Origin: JAIQGF01 sp051006995
Lineage (GTDB): Bacteria; Acidobacteriota; Terriglobia; Terriglobales; Acidobacteriaceae
DNA: 64,000 bases
NCBI GenBank assembly: GCA_051006995.1
Contig: JBPCSQ010000007.1
Location: 42,505 to 106,504 of the forward strand
Direction: 5' to 3'
The notes beneath the pieces were generated by a model, which was not told the DNA's origin, made no database searches, and saw nothing but the letters and a program-made list of their open reading frames with translations. How positions within the stretch are numbered: the first letter of the stretch is position 1; each line of letters begins with the position of its first letter. Shown in pieces: positions 44,506-52,904 of the stretch. A program made the position numbers and the translations under genes.

Positions 44506-44652
44506 ATGCCCCTTATGGCAGTGCTGGGAATGTTTGCACCGGCAGTGGCCAAGCCGAGCACAACGGTGACCGTGTCACTCTGGCTGGCAGCGGCAGTTAT
44601 GGGCGGTCTGATTCTGGTGCGGCGGAAGAACCGGAAAACGCGCAACCGCTAA
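44506..44652 (+). CDS. possible 48-aa membrane peptide with C-terminal sorting-like tail
   Basis: An ATG at 44506 (or TTG at 44503) opens a 48-aa frame. It has a central hydrophobic helix (WLAAAVMGGLILVRR) and a basic end RKNRKTRNR. The helix followed by Arg-rich tail resembles the PEP-CTERM or LPXTG-like arrangement, but no sorting motif is present. Its 3' end overlaps the convergent M50 gene by 56 bp. An AAGGAG lies 20 bp upstream, rather far. Weak support. Confidence 0.3.
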   Translation: MPLMAVLGMFAPAVAKPSTTVTVSLWLAAAVMGGLILVRRKNRKTRNR

Positions 44653-45082
44653 TCGCGCCTGGCGTAGCGGCCAGCTTCCACATCCGCCACCCGTCTGAGG
44701 GGGGTATGGGCAGAAGATTGGTCGCGCATAAAAGAAGGTTGCAAGTGGCGACGGTGGCAGCAATTTTGCCGGGTAGCAACATCAGCGCTATTCCAATAGC
44801 CAAGTTCACCATAGGTCCGGCTGACGCGGCCTGCAACTCCACGCCCTTCGAAGTTGAGAGACTCCTTCTCGTGTAAGCGCCTGCAGCCGAAAAACCAATC
44901 GCCTTGACTTCAACTCCATGGGCATGCGCTACGAATGCGTGACCGCATTCGTGTAGAAGCAAACTTGCGCCCAGCATCGCAGCGAAAAGTAGCGCGTTTC
45001 CCCACGATCCCGCGAGCAACCTCCCCAACGCGAGGAAAATTCCGCCGAGAATTAGAGCCGACGCCTTAATCTCCAATCGCAT
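44597..45082 (-). CDS. M50 family (site-2 protease-like) membrane peptidase
   Basis: The 161-aa protein has the HExxH zinc site (LLLHECGHAFVAHAHG, near residue 45). A second conserved motif, NLLPIPPSDGW near 124-134, supplies the third ligand in the N-x-x-P-x-x-x-x-D-G pattern. There are about four membrane helices. Length is near the minimal S2P core, without PDZ domain. Substrate unknown. An inverted repeat CCTTAGT-TCTGG-ACTAAGG lies 48 bp upstream of its ATG and may be an operator. Confidence 0.82.
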   Translation of the reverse strand: MRLEIKASALILGGIFLALGRLLAGSWGNALLFAAMLGASLLLHECGHAFVAHAHGVEVKAIGFSAAGAYTRRSLSTSKGVELQAASAGPMVNLAIGIALMLLPGKIAATVATCNLLLCATNLLPIPPSDGWRMWKLAATPGAISGCAFSGSSAAPESDRP

Positions 45083-45129
45083 CGGTGCACAATATGCGCA
45101 CAGCTTGCGATTGCGTAAGTCGCGGAAAA

Positions 45130-45148
45130 CCTTAGTTCTGGACTAAGG
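45130..45148. promoter_or_regulatory. perfect inverted repeat between the M50 and caspase-like genes
   Basis: A 7-bp palindrome CCTTAGT / ACTAAGG with a 5-bp spacer, in the 131-bp gap upstream of the M50 gene and downstream of the caspase-like gene, both on the minus strand. The AT content and position fit an operator rather than a terminator. Confidence 0.35.
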
Positions 45149-45213
45149 TCCTGCCTTGGAATTGGCTTGGCGACTGCGGGGAGAGGAAACGCGCGGACCA
45201 AAGCACGCGGTCC

Positions 45214-46491
45214 TTAACGTGAGATCGTTACATTCTTTGTCCGCAGCGCAAGTTTGCGTAGTGCAAATCCTGACAAAGGCAAATTCTGCGAGAGGCCTGC
45301 AAGGGCGAGGGGGGTCTGCTGACCGTTGGTTGCATTGGCAACATGGCTGCTGACGTAAGCAAACAGCTCGCCCGCCGTAACCGTCCCATCTTTGTTTTCG
45401 TCAGCCGCTCCCTTCAGACCCTCCAGTACGTAGTAGGAAAACACTCCATGCCCGCCGCCCCACTTTTCTCCTTCATAGGAAAGTTGGCTGATATCGCTGG
45501 CGGTCATCACGGCGCGGTCCACATCGCCTGCGTATCGTGACAGGTACTGGTTCACGAGGTTGTTCGATTTTCCGGGCAGGTTGCGTTCGCCGCTGATTCC
45601 GTAGCTGTGGCAGGTATCTGCGAATGTGATGACTCGTTTCGCTTTAATGATGCGGCTGAACACATCTTGTAACTGCCACATCGGGAACGCCGTTCCACCC
45701 ATGTCTTCAACGTTCGTGTCGTAGGTCAGCAGGTAGAGGTTTCGGCGGTCATTTGGGTCGGGCGCCCCATGGCCGGCGAAGTACAAAACGACCAGGTCCT
45801 CGACATGAGCGCGGGTGAGAAATGTGAAAAGAGCGCTGCGTACATTTTGGGAGGTTGCGTTCTCATTGATGAGGTACAGCACGTTTTCCCGCTGGAACCC
45901 GCCGCCTTCGGGAGAAAGAAGAAAATCGCGGAAGTCCTGCGCATCGCGCGATGCGTATTTTAGATTGGAGAGCTGAGACGACGAATTCTTGTACGCTGAC
46001 ACTCCGACAATCACCGCGTACTTCGTGCCGCGAAACCGCTCCGGCGTTGCACCAGCAGGAGCACCCTTCCACGGTTGGCCCGCTTGTGCGGTCTGCAGCA
46101 GGAACGACGCGTAATGCACTCGCCGGAGGCGGTCAAAATATGAAATCTCGACGGAATTACGGCCGGGCTTCAGATCGAAACCGCCACGGCGCTGCAGGTC
46201 AAAATGACAAACAATACCGTCGGCGGTGCTCTGCGACGTCATGATGATGTTAGCCGCCTCGGTGTTGATCTTCGAAAAGATGCTGCCGTAATCAACTTCG
46301 CTGGGTTTCGCGATCAGAACATCGAATACCTTGACATCCTGATTCGGAATGATGGCGGAATCATTGGCTTCGACCGTGATGCCGGCTTCCGGGATGCTAA
46401 GCCGGATGACCTCTCGCCGCGCCGGCGCCGAATGCGAAGTCAGCGCCATGGCCGCGACCAGCGCCACGACGAGCGTGCAGCGCCTGCCCAT
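45214..46491 (-). CDS. secreted caspase-like (peptidase C14) protease
   Basis: The 425-aa protein has a signal peptide (LVVALVAAMALTSHSA) and an N-terminal beta-rich region (residues 25-140). The C14 fold follows (about 155-380; KYAVIVGVSAYKN). The catalytic dyad is visible as VLYFAGHG (His) and VITFADTCHS (Cys). A stretch DENKDGTVTAGELF near 370 has the spacing of an EF-hand-like calcium site. Such metacaspase-like proteins cleave after basic residues. The signal peptide implies action outside the cytoplasm, unlike most metacaspases. ATG at 46491 gives the clean signal peptide. Confidence 0.85.
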   Translation of the reverse strand: MGRRCTLVVALVAAMALTSHSAPARREVIRLSIPEAGITVEANDSAIIPNQDVKVFDVLIAKPSEVDYGSIFSKINTEAANIIMTSQSTADGIVCHFDLQRRGGFDLKPGRNSVEISYFDRLRRVHYASFLLQTAQAGQPWKGAPAGATPERFRGTKYAVIVGVSAYKNSSSQLSNLKYASRDAQDFRDFLLSPEGGGFQRENVLYLINENATSQNVRSALFTFLTRAHVEDLVVLYFAGHGAPDPNDRRNLYLLTYDTNVEDMGGTAFPMWQLQDVFSRIIKAKRVITFADTCHSYGISGERNLPGKSNNLVNQYLSRYAGDVDRAVMTASDISQLSYEGEKWGGGHGVFSYYVLEGLKGAADENKDGTVTAGELFAYVSSHVANATNGQQTPLALAGLSQNLPLSGFALRKLALRTKNVTISR

Positions 46492-46644
46492 AGTCGGCAA
46501 AGCTTATTGAACTACGTTGGTACGTGCAACCAAATTTCCTGTTGACACAGCCAGTGCGCGGTACAAGACTTTCGGCGAACGCAACCCCAGCAAAACCTAG
46601 CCCGCGGTCCCGAAGTGCTCCATGTTGCGTTTCGAGGAGGTCAC

Positions 46645-48249
46645 ATGCGCCGCATCATCCACATTCTGGTTGCACTTTTCGGCTGCGTTCTCCTGCTGGA
46701 GACCGCCTTGCCCGCCCAAACCGGCGAGTATTCGGATAAGGATAAGAAAAAGCTCGCCGAAATTGCACAGCGCCCCGAAGTCCAGGCGAAGATTCAGGAA
46801 GAGTGGACGGCCATCCGCCGCGCCGACATGCGCTTTGCCTACAACGTCAACACCTCCACGCGCCTTGCCGAAATGAGTCCGGCCGCGATCGCGGAGATCC
46901 GCGAAAAGTTCGGACAACTTTATGACAATCCCATTCTGCTCCGGTATGTAAATGCTTTGGGGCAGAGGCTGGTTCCAGGTAATTCTCCCAACCTGTATTC
47001 CTTCCGTCTGCTTCTCGATCCAGTACCGAAAGCCGAGGCGCTCTCGACCGGCACCATCTACGTCTCCACCGGCCTGGTATCGTTGCTGGATAACGAGGCG
47101 CAGCTCTCCTATGTCCTGGCTCACGAGATTGCGCATGTGGAGCGGCAGCACGCTTTCAACCGGCTGCGAAACGGCATCCTTGACCAGGAGTTGATGAAGG
47201 ACAAGGAAGCCGATGCCGCCAAGAAGCGCACCCTGTTCAGTGCCCTTGCCACAGCAGCGGGCGCTGGGATTGGAGCCGCGGCAGGAGGTGGATCGGGCGC
47301 GCTTTATGGCGGAATGGCCGGTCTCGCCGCCGGCGCCATTGCCAGCCACTTCATTTACCGCAATCGGTTCGAACCCACGGAGTGGTCCACCGAGTTTGAA
47401 AACGAAGCCGATGAAGCCGGGCTGAAATACATGCTCGACCAGAATTTCGACGCGCGCGAAATTCCACGCCTCTACGCTCGCCTCGACAACCTTGTCTCAC
47501 GCGACAACCGCATCGGGCTCGGCTTTATGGGCAAACCCGAACGGGTCAAGGAGCGCACCGCGAAAGTCCAGAATTTGCTGACCGGGACCTATAAGGCTGA
47601 GATCGAGGCAAAGCTGAAGGGCGCCGGTCTCACCGGCTCGAGTCCGGACTTTGCGCTCCTCATGTCCGCTCTCAAGCGCGACAACGGAGTTGTCGCTCTC
47701 GATTACGATCTCTTCGCTATCGCGAAGGACAATCTGGCCGAAGCAGTTAGCCTGCGCTCCAACGATCCACGTGCGAACTACTATCTCGGTCGCGTGCTGG
47801 CGCTTACGGCCCGTACTCCGGACGACAAGCAAAAGGCAGTCGGGCAATTTATGAAAGCAATCCAGTACGACGCCGAGCGGGGCGCCTATCCCGAGCCGCA
47901 CCTGGAAGCGGCGCTCTACTTGATTGCACAGAACGATCCGGCTTCTCAGGACCAGATCAAGAAAGAACTCAAGACCTACGTTGCCCTCTACCAGCGTGAG
48001 CACGGCGGACATCTGCCGGTGAACATGCCCATCATCTACGACTACTTCCTGCTTGCGGGAGACACATCGTGGTACGTGCCGCCGGCAGCAGTCGTTTCGA
48101 CGAAGAACGTGGAATCTCTCTCCGTCACACCGATTACCCCCGCAGGCGCCGCCACAGCGGCGGAAGTTGTTTCCCATGCTGTTCAAGCAACCCCCGCCTC
48201 GGCAGTGAAACCCGCGTCCTTAAAGGAACCGGAAACACCGAAACCATAG
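46645..48249 (+). CDS. M48 family metalloprotease with TPR C-terminus (BepA-like)
   Basis: The 534-aa protein has a signal peptide (IIHILVALFGCVLLLE) and an M48 zinc protease domain (about residues 70-310). HEIAHVERQH supplies the zinc ligands, with the third ligand in FENEADEAGLKYM. A TPR-like helical C-terminus (about 370-480) follows. A Gly-rich hydrophobic loop (GAGIGAAAGGGSGALYGG, near 215) sits between motifs as in membrane-associated M48 proteases. It probably works on periplasmic or outer-membrane proteins. The ATG follows GAGGAGG. A strong terminator follows. Confidence 0.88.
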   Translation: MRRIIHILVALFGCVLLLETALPAQTGEYSDKDKKKLAEIAQRPEVQAKIQEEWTAIRRADMRFAYNVNTSTRLAEMSPAAIAEIREKFGQLYDNPILLRYVNALGQRLVPGNSPNLYSFRLLLDPVPKAEALSTGTIYVSTGLVSLLDNEAQLSYVLAHEIAHVERQHAFNRLRNGILDQELMKDKEADAAKKRTLFSALATAAGAGIGAAAGGGSGALYGGMAGLAAGAIASHFIYRNRFEPTEWSTEFENEADEAGLKYMLDQNFDAREIPRLYARLDNLVSRDNRIGLGFMGKPERVKERTAKVQNLLTGTYKAEIEAKLKGAGLTGSSPDFALLMSALKRDNGVVALDYDLFAIAKDNLAEAVSLRSNDPRANYYLGRVLALTARTPDDKQKAVGQFMKAIQYDAERGAYPEPHLEAALYLIAQNDPASQDQIKKELKTYVALYQREHGGHLPVNMPIIYDYFLLAGDTSWYVPPAAVVSTKNVESLSVTPITPAGAATAAEVVSHAVQATPASAVKPASLKEPETPKP

Positions 48250-48262
48250 CGTCGATGAACCT

Positions 48263-48300
48263 CCAGAGAGGTACGGTCCGCCGTTCCTCTCTGGAACTTT
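48263..48300 (+). terminator. rho-independent terminator after the M48 gene
   Basis: A 9-bp perfect stem CCAGAGAGG (48263-48271) / CCTCTCTGG (48286-48294) extends inward through ACGG / CCGT with a TCCG loop, and is followed by AACTTTT. It lies 14 bp after the stop codon. Confidence 0.75.
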
Positions 48301-48331
48301 TGCCCGGCACTGGTTGACCGATGGATATGCT

Positions 48332-49216
48332 ATGAAAAACCTGCTGTTGTGTGTGGTCGCGATCGCATGGTCACTCGCAGCTCATGCGCAGGTCGCAAAG
48401 CCGCTCCTGGGAATCATGCCCGTTTTCGATGCTTCCGGCCATGCAACCGGAGAGATCATCTCGCAGAACCTGACTTTTATGATCTACCAGGAACTGCGTT
48501 CCTCGGCAGTAGAGCCGGTGCTTCTCAACCCTGGAGCGCTCTACAACCCCATCTATACCGAATCGATCGCCGAATTTTCTGACTTGGCGCACGTTCCTTC
48601 GGTTCTGATCACCACGCTTCAGCCCTTCGATAAACCTAAGAGCGGCCCATGGACGGTGAAGGTGGAAGCCGTGCTGATGAACGTGGCAACCGGCAAATCC
48701 AGTCCCGTGGGGACACATAGTTTTTCCATAGATCGCCGGGAGGTGGGCATTGAATATTCCCATTACGGACGGTTTTTCGAAACCGGTGCGAGCCGTCCCT
48801 TCGCAAAGCAGCCCCTCGGCAAAGGGGCTCTGAGCATAGCGCGCGATATTCGCGCGCAGGTAAGTTCCGCCTCCGAGTATCTGTCGGCCACGCCGCCGCC
48901 GCCTGCCCCCATCCCTGCCGGCAGTTGCGATATCAGCTTCAAAGTGGTGTACACCTCGGCCAAGGCCTACTCGAAGTCGTATGGCGTATCGATCAACGGA
49001 AAAGAGGAATCGCTGGGGATGAAGGAAGGCGTCATTCCGCAGATTCACGTGACGAACGGCCCCTTAGTGGTGCACGTGACCGTGAATGACGCGCCTTATA
49101 AGCTGCCCGTTCAGCGGTTATACCAGGCAAACGATGTCGTGAATTGTGGGAACGACTCGCGCGCACTAGCCCTCGAGATCGGGCCCGCGGGAGAAGGCTT
49201 GCTACGCTGGCGCTAA
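48332..49216 (+). CDS. secreted protein of unknown function
   Basis: The 294-aa product has a signal peptide (LLLCVVAIAWSLAAHAQ). A domain of about 165 residues reads like a lipoprotein-type nucleotide-free sensor (LLGIMPVFDASGHATGEIISQNLTFMIYQEL), followed by a Pro-rich linker near 195. The C-terminal beta-rich part contains CDISFKVVYTSAK and VVNCGNDS. I do not recognise the family. It follows the M48 gene's terminator and converges with the gene at 49213. Confidence 0.65.
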   Translation: MKNLLLCVVAIAWSLAAHAQVAKPLLGIMPVFDASGHATGEIISQNLTFMIYQELRSSAVEPVLLNPGALYNPIYTESIAEFSDLAHVPSVLITTLQPFDKPKSGPWTVKVEAVLMNVATGKSSPVGTHSFSIDRREVGIEYSHYGRFFETGASRPFAKQPLGKGALSIARDIRAQVSSASEYLSATPPPPAPIPAGSCDISFKVVYTSAKAYSKSYGVSINGKEESLGMKEGVIPQIHVTNGPLVVHVTVNDAPYKLPVQRLYQANDVVNCGNDSRALALEIGPAGEGLLRWR

Positions 49217-49995
49217 CGCGTCTTCCCGTTGGTTGCCGTAAGCGCGTCCGCCTTCTGCTGATCTGCCGTTGCTTGGTCTATGGTTGCGGGAATCTGTGCG
49301 AATACCTCAGCCCGTTCGCGATACAGCCGCGCATCAGACGGGCGGGCCCGGATCAGATCAGTGAACCCCGCCACGGTTTCGTACCAGAGCCCGGCGTCAC
49401 GATAGGCGCGAGCACGCGCCAGAGCCGCCTCTGAATCAGCAAGTCCGTCCAACTTCCGCAGCGAGGCTTCCATCTCCTCTCTTTCCTCTCCGGTAACGAC
49501 GACGAATCCGACGACTTCGGAAGGCGTTGTTGCACCGGACGGCGGATCCGCTTGCACGCTCCAATAATAGATTGAGCCGGGCTTGAAAGCCGGGGCGTCG
49601 GCTGGGTACTGGTATTCAGTGCCGGAGGCAACGTCGTGAAACACTTCGTTGCCGTCTTCGTCGGTCACCAGCACGCTAACCTGCCGCACGGCGGCAGCCG
49701 CTCGCCAATAAAATCGTGGTCGCGAATACACCCTCGCCAATCTCGGCGCTAGCGCGACCGCTGCCGCATTTCCACCGACGCCACGACTCGCTCCGATAAC
49801 TCCTGCCACAGCTGCCGGCTTCACCGGCGGTGCCAGTTCGAACGCCCTGATGTTGGTTGCGACTCGCTGCCGCGCCGGCGCGGGGACCGACGTGCTCACC
49901 TTCGTCTTCGGCGGCTCCTGCTTCTTGGGCGGGTTCTGACCCGTCGTTACCGCGGCCTGGCTCACCAGCAGTACACACATAAGTGTTGGAAACAT
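49213..49995 (-). CDS. secreted protein with DUF928-like beta domain and short TPR-like tail
   Basis: The 260-aa product has a signal peptide, a low-complexity Pro/Ala-rich segment (to about residue 85) and then RPRFYWRAAAAVRQVSVLV...PGSIYYWSVQAD. This F-x-W plus (Y)YW-S-V pattern is seen in FN3- or DUF928-like domains. The C-terminal helices (about 175-250) look TPR-like. It is 10 bp after the CHASE2-cyclase gene and probably co-transcribed. In cyanobacteria DUF928 genes are often found with CHASE2 and caspase/CHAT genes; that comparison is from memory. Family assignment is tentative. Confidence 0.55.
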   Translation of the reverse strand: MFPTLMCVLLVSQAAVTTGQNPPKKQEPPKTKVSTSVPAPARQRVATNIRAFELAPPVKPAAVAGVIGASRGVGGNAAAVALAPRLARVYSRPRFYWRAAAAVRQVSVLVTDEDGNEVFHDVASGTEYQYPADAPAFKPGSIYYWSVQADPPSGATTPSEVVGFVVVTGEEREEMEASLRKLDGLADSEAALARARAYRDAGLWYETVAGFTDLIRARPSDARLYRERAEVFAQIPATIDQATADQQKADALTATNGKTR

Positions 49996-50005
49996 CGCCT
50001 ACCTC

Positions 50006-51916
50006 TCAACTTCGACTCGCAGAAATGGCGGCGGCTGCCGGCGTTTGTATCGTCGCAACTTCGACCGTATACAACATGATGGGTCTGTCAAAACCGCGGA
50101 TGTTGGCTTCGCCCAGCGGAATCGTCGCAATACGCTCGCCGACGAACCGTTGTGTATCGCTGCTGAGGACAATCGGGACGTGCGCATCCTTCGTCGCGCT
50201 TTCCAGCCGCGATGCCAGGTTCACCGTCTCCCCGATCACCGAGTACTCCAGCCGGTCGTTTGCCCCAACGCTGCCGGCGGTCAGCACGCCGGTATGAATG
50301 CCGACTCCGATACGCAGGATTGGCCATGTTGGCTCGCCACTATGGCGACGATTCAATTCGTCAACCCGCGCCATCATCTCCATCGCTGCGCGGACGGCAT
50401 TGCACGCATCTTCTTCCACTCCCGCGGACAACGGTACCCCGTATAAGGCCATCAACCCGTCGCCTATGAATTTGTTGACGAACCCGCCGTGCTTGCGGAC
50501 GACCGCGCTCATCTCGGTGAAGTACTCGTTTAACCACGCCAGCACTTCAGCGGATGGCTTGCCCGCCGAAAGAGCAGTGAAACTGCGTATGTCGGAGAAA
50601 AGAACAGTCGCCGTGCGGTCTTCGCCGGCGAGCAGGATTTCATTCCGGCGGCTCCAGATTTGTTCCGCGATTTCCGGCGAAACATATCGCGAGAAAATCG
50701 ACATGAGTTGCTGCCGTTCAGCTCGCGCCGCGGCTGTTAACCAGCGTTCCTTCACAAACCGCCAGCCGAATGTCGCTGGCAACGCGGTTGCCACTGCAGC
50801 GACGCACGGTGCCAAATCAATCCAAACGGCATGCCTTCCCAGCGCCCACACGCAAAACGCAACAAACGCAGCAACCATGGCGACCGCCGCCGTGCTTACC
50901 TTCAACGGCGACCAGCGGCTTGCCAGATTAACGATCACCGCCGTAAGCAGGATGACCAGCAGCCATAAGCGCCAGCTCTCCAACGTCCGCACCGCCCGGC
51001 GCTGGAGGAGCGTAGAGATCGCCAGCCCCTGCAAATCAGTTCCCGAGATCATGAGCGGGCTGCCGTCGGCTCGCCTCAGGTGGAACATCGGACTGAAGTG
51101 CTGGTCGCGGGCCATTTCGCTGCTTTGTCCGATCAGAACGATTTTTCCGCGAAACATCTGTGGATCGATTTCGTCCGCCAGAACCCTGCGTGCGCTGACC
51201 CGTTGCTGAATTTGCTGCGCCCACACACCAATCGTGTAGGTATTCAGGCCATTGGCATCGAGCGAAATCGCCTTGCCGGAAAACGTGGGCAGGCCGTTGG
51301 CCCCCTTGTCCAGAGGCTGATGCAAAAAGTTCGTGGCTAGGACTACCGCGAACGGCAGCTTGTCGTAACTCTTGTGCGGCAGCAGGTACATGCGCCGGAT
51401 AAAACCATCGGTATCCGCAGGGACATCCGCCAATCCGACGGCAAAGGCGCCGGCGCGGCAAAAGCCGGCCGCCTGCGGATCAGGGTCGCAGAACTTTGGC
51501 AGCGGTTCCACCGGTGGCTGGCGCGACGAACCCATGATGGAAGCAATGACTACATTGCCGGCATCCTGCAGCGCGGAAGCCATCTCCTCATCGTCTTGAG
51601 GACGGGCTTCGGTGAGCAGCATATCGAGGCCGATTAACTCTGGATGCCCAGCGGCGATCTTCCGGATCGTTCGCGCTACTTCCGAGCGCGGAACGGGGAA
51701 TGTTTTGTAGTGCGCAGCTGTATCGTCGTCGAAATCTACTACAAGGATTTCACTGGATGGACTCGGCCAGTGCGCCCAGACCACCAGTTGATCGAAACAC
51801 CGCAAGCTCAGGTCTTTGAAGATCGGCGCGCGACTCCCAAGGGCCACGACTACGCATATGAAAGCCACCAGGGCGACGCGCTCCACAGCTGCCGTGAATG
51901 AGGGTTGCAGTCGCAT
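50006..51916 (-). CDS. CHASE2-domain adenylate/guanylate cyclase
   Basis: The 636-aa protein has an N-terminal membrane helix, a periplasmic CHASE2 sensor (about residues 30-320), three membrane helices (about 330-400) and a class III cyclase domain (about 430-610). Catalytic residues are visible: LFSDIRSFTALS and FIGDGLMALYG for the metal Asps, and SVIGETVNLASRLES for the transition-state Asn and Arg. It should make cyclic nucleotide in response to an extracytoplasmic signal. It is divergent from no gene but heads the small operon with the secreted protein at 49213. Confidence 0.9.
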   Translation of the reverse strand: MRLQPSFTAAVERVALVAFICVVVALGSRAPIFKDLSLRCFDQLVVWAHWPSPSSEILVVDFDDDTAAHYKTFPVPRSEVARTIRKIAAGHPELIGLDMLLTEARPQDDEEMASALQDAGNVVIASIMGSSRQPPVEPLPKFCDPDPQAAGFCRAGAFAVGLADVPADTDGFIRRMYLLPHKSYDKLPFAVVLATNFLHQPLDKGANGLPTFSGKAISLDANGLNTYTIGVWAQQIQQRVSARRVLADEIDPQMFRGKIVLIGQSSEMARDQHFSPMFHLRRADGSPLMISGTDLQGLAISTLLQRRAVRTLESWRLWLLVILLTAVIVNLASRWSPLKVSTAAVAMVAAFVAFCVWALGRHAVWIDLAPCVAAVATALPATFGWRFVKERWLTAAARAERQQLMSIFSRYVSPEIAEQIWSRRNEILLAGEDRTATVLFSDIRSFTALSAGKPSAEVLAWLNEYFTEMSAVVRKHGGFVNKFIGDGLMALYGVPLSAGVEEDACNAVRAAMEMMARVDELNRRHSGEPTWPILRIGVGIHTGVLTAGSVGANDRLEYSVIGETVNLASRLESATKDAHVPIVLSSDTQRFVGERIATIPLGEANIRGFDRPIMLYTVEVATIQTPAAAAISASRS

Positions 51917-52101
51917 TTCTTCTGTCGATCGTCGAATGGCAGCGCCATCCTACCTCGATGTGAGAACCGACGAAAGTGCCAAAGCAATCGCAACTTGCCA
52001 ATCCGATGAAAACCACGGGCTTTGTTGCAGCGGGCTTCGCTGGTTGGAACCGTGCTAGAAGATTTCCCTGTTTCTCGCCGCCAACGGTTTACCGGAGCAT
52101 T

Positions 52102-52851
52102 TCATTGTGGTAGCCCGCGAAGCAGATGCCGGAAATCTGCGGGTAGTTCGCAATCAATCGACACGCTCTCTCCCGAGCGCGGATGGACAAACTGAAGATG
52201 TGCGGCATGAAGCGCAACCCGATCAATGAGCGGCTCCGACGATTCCGCAGGGTGATATTTTCGATCGCCGACAACCGGGTGGCCGATGGCCGAAAATTGC
52301 GCGCGGATCTGATTCTGCAGTCCTGTCACCAGTTCAACTCGGACCAGCGAGGCATCCTTAAACAGGCGTTCTACCGAATATCGAAGCTCCGCGCGAGTCG
52401 CTTTTGGGTCTTTCGCGCCGCGCACCTGTTGCCGGATGCCTTCACGCCGAAAATAATGCACGAGCGTCCCTGCCTTCAGGTCGAGACGGCCACGCAGAAC
52501 CGCGAGATACTCCCTGACTGGAGTATGCGCGAGAAACTGCCGCACCAGCGCGTGCCGATCTGGTTTGCTCTTCGCAAACAATAGAATTCCAGAGGCGAAA
52601 CGATCGATCCGATGCACCACCAAAGCTCGCTGCCGCTTCAACTTCAATCTTGCTGAAAGCAGAGACAAGGCAGACGGAGTATCGGAGCCCTTGATCGGCA
52701 CGGACAAAAGTCCGGGGGGTTTGTCCAGAACCACAACCGCATCGTCTTCGTAAAGCACGGCAACTTCCCAGGAGCGCGGGCGACGACGATGTTCCCGGGC
52801 TGCGTCTGGCTTTTCCCTTCGGCGCCGATTCTGTCGCGGACGTCTCTTCAT
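52102..52851 (-). CDS. RluA-family pseudouridine synthase
   Basis: The 249-aa protein has the RluA-type catalytic motif HRIDRFASGILLFAKS (catalytic Asp in HRID) near residue 85. GHPVVGDRKYHP and the C-terminal ALHAAHLQFVHP stretch follow, all typical. A very basic N-terminal extension (MKRRPRQNRRRREK) lacks an S4 domain. It isomerises uridine in rRNA or tRNA; the exact site is not predictable. Confidence 0.9.
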   Translation of the reverse strand: MKRRPRQNRRRREKPDAAREHRRRPRSWEVAVLYEDDAVVVLDKPPGLLSVPIKGSDTPSALSLLSARLKLKRQRALVVHRIDRFASGILLFAKSKPDRHALVRQFLAHTPVREYLAVLRGRLDLKAGTLVHYFRREGIRQQVRGAKDPKATRAELRYSVERLFKDASLVRVELVTGLQNQIRAQFSAIGHPVVGDRKYHPAESSEPLIDRVALHAAHLQFVHPRSGESVSIDCELPADFRHLLRGLPQ

Positions 52852-52904
52852 TGTTAGCCTCTTTTTCTAGTTCGCGCAGCCCATTTGTCTGACATCGCCG
52901 ACCT

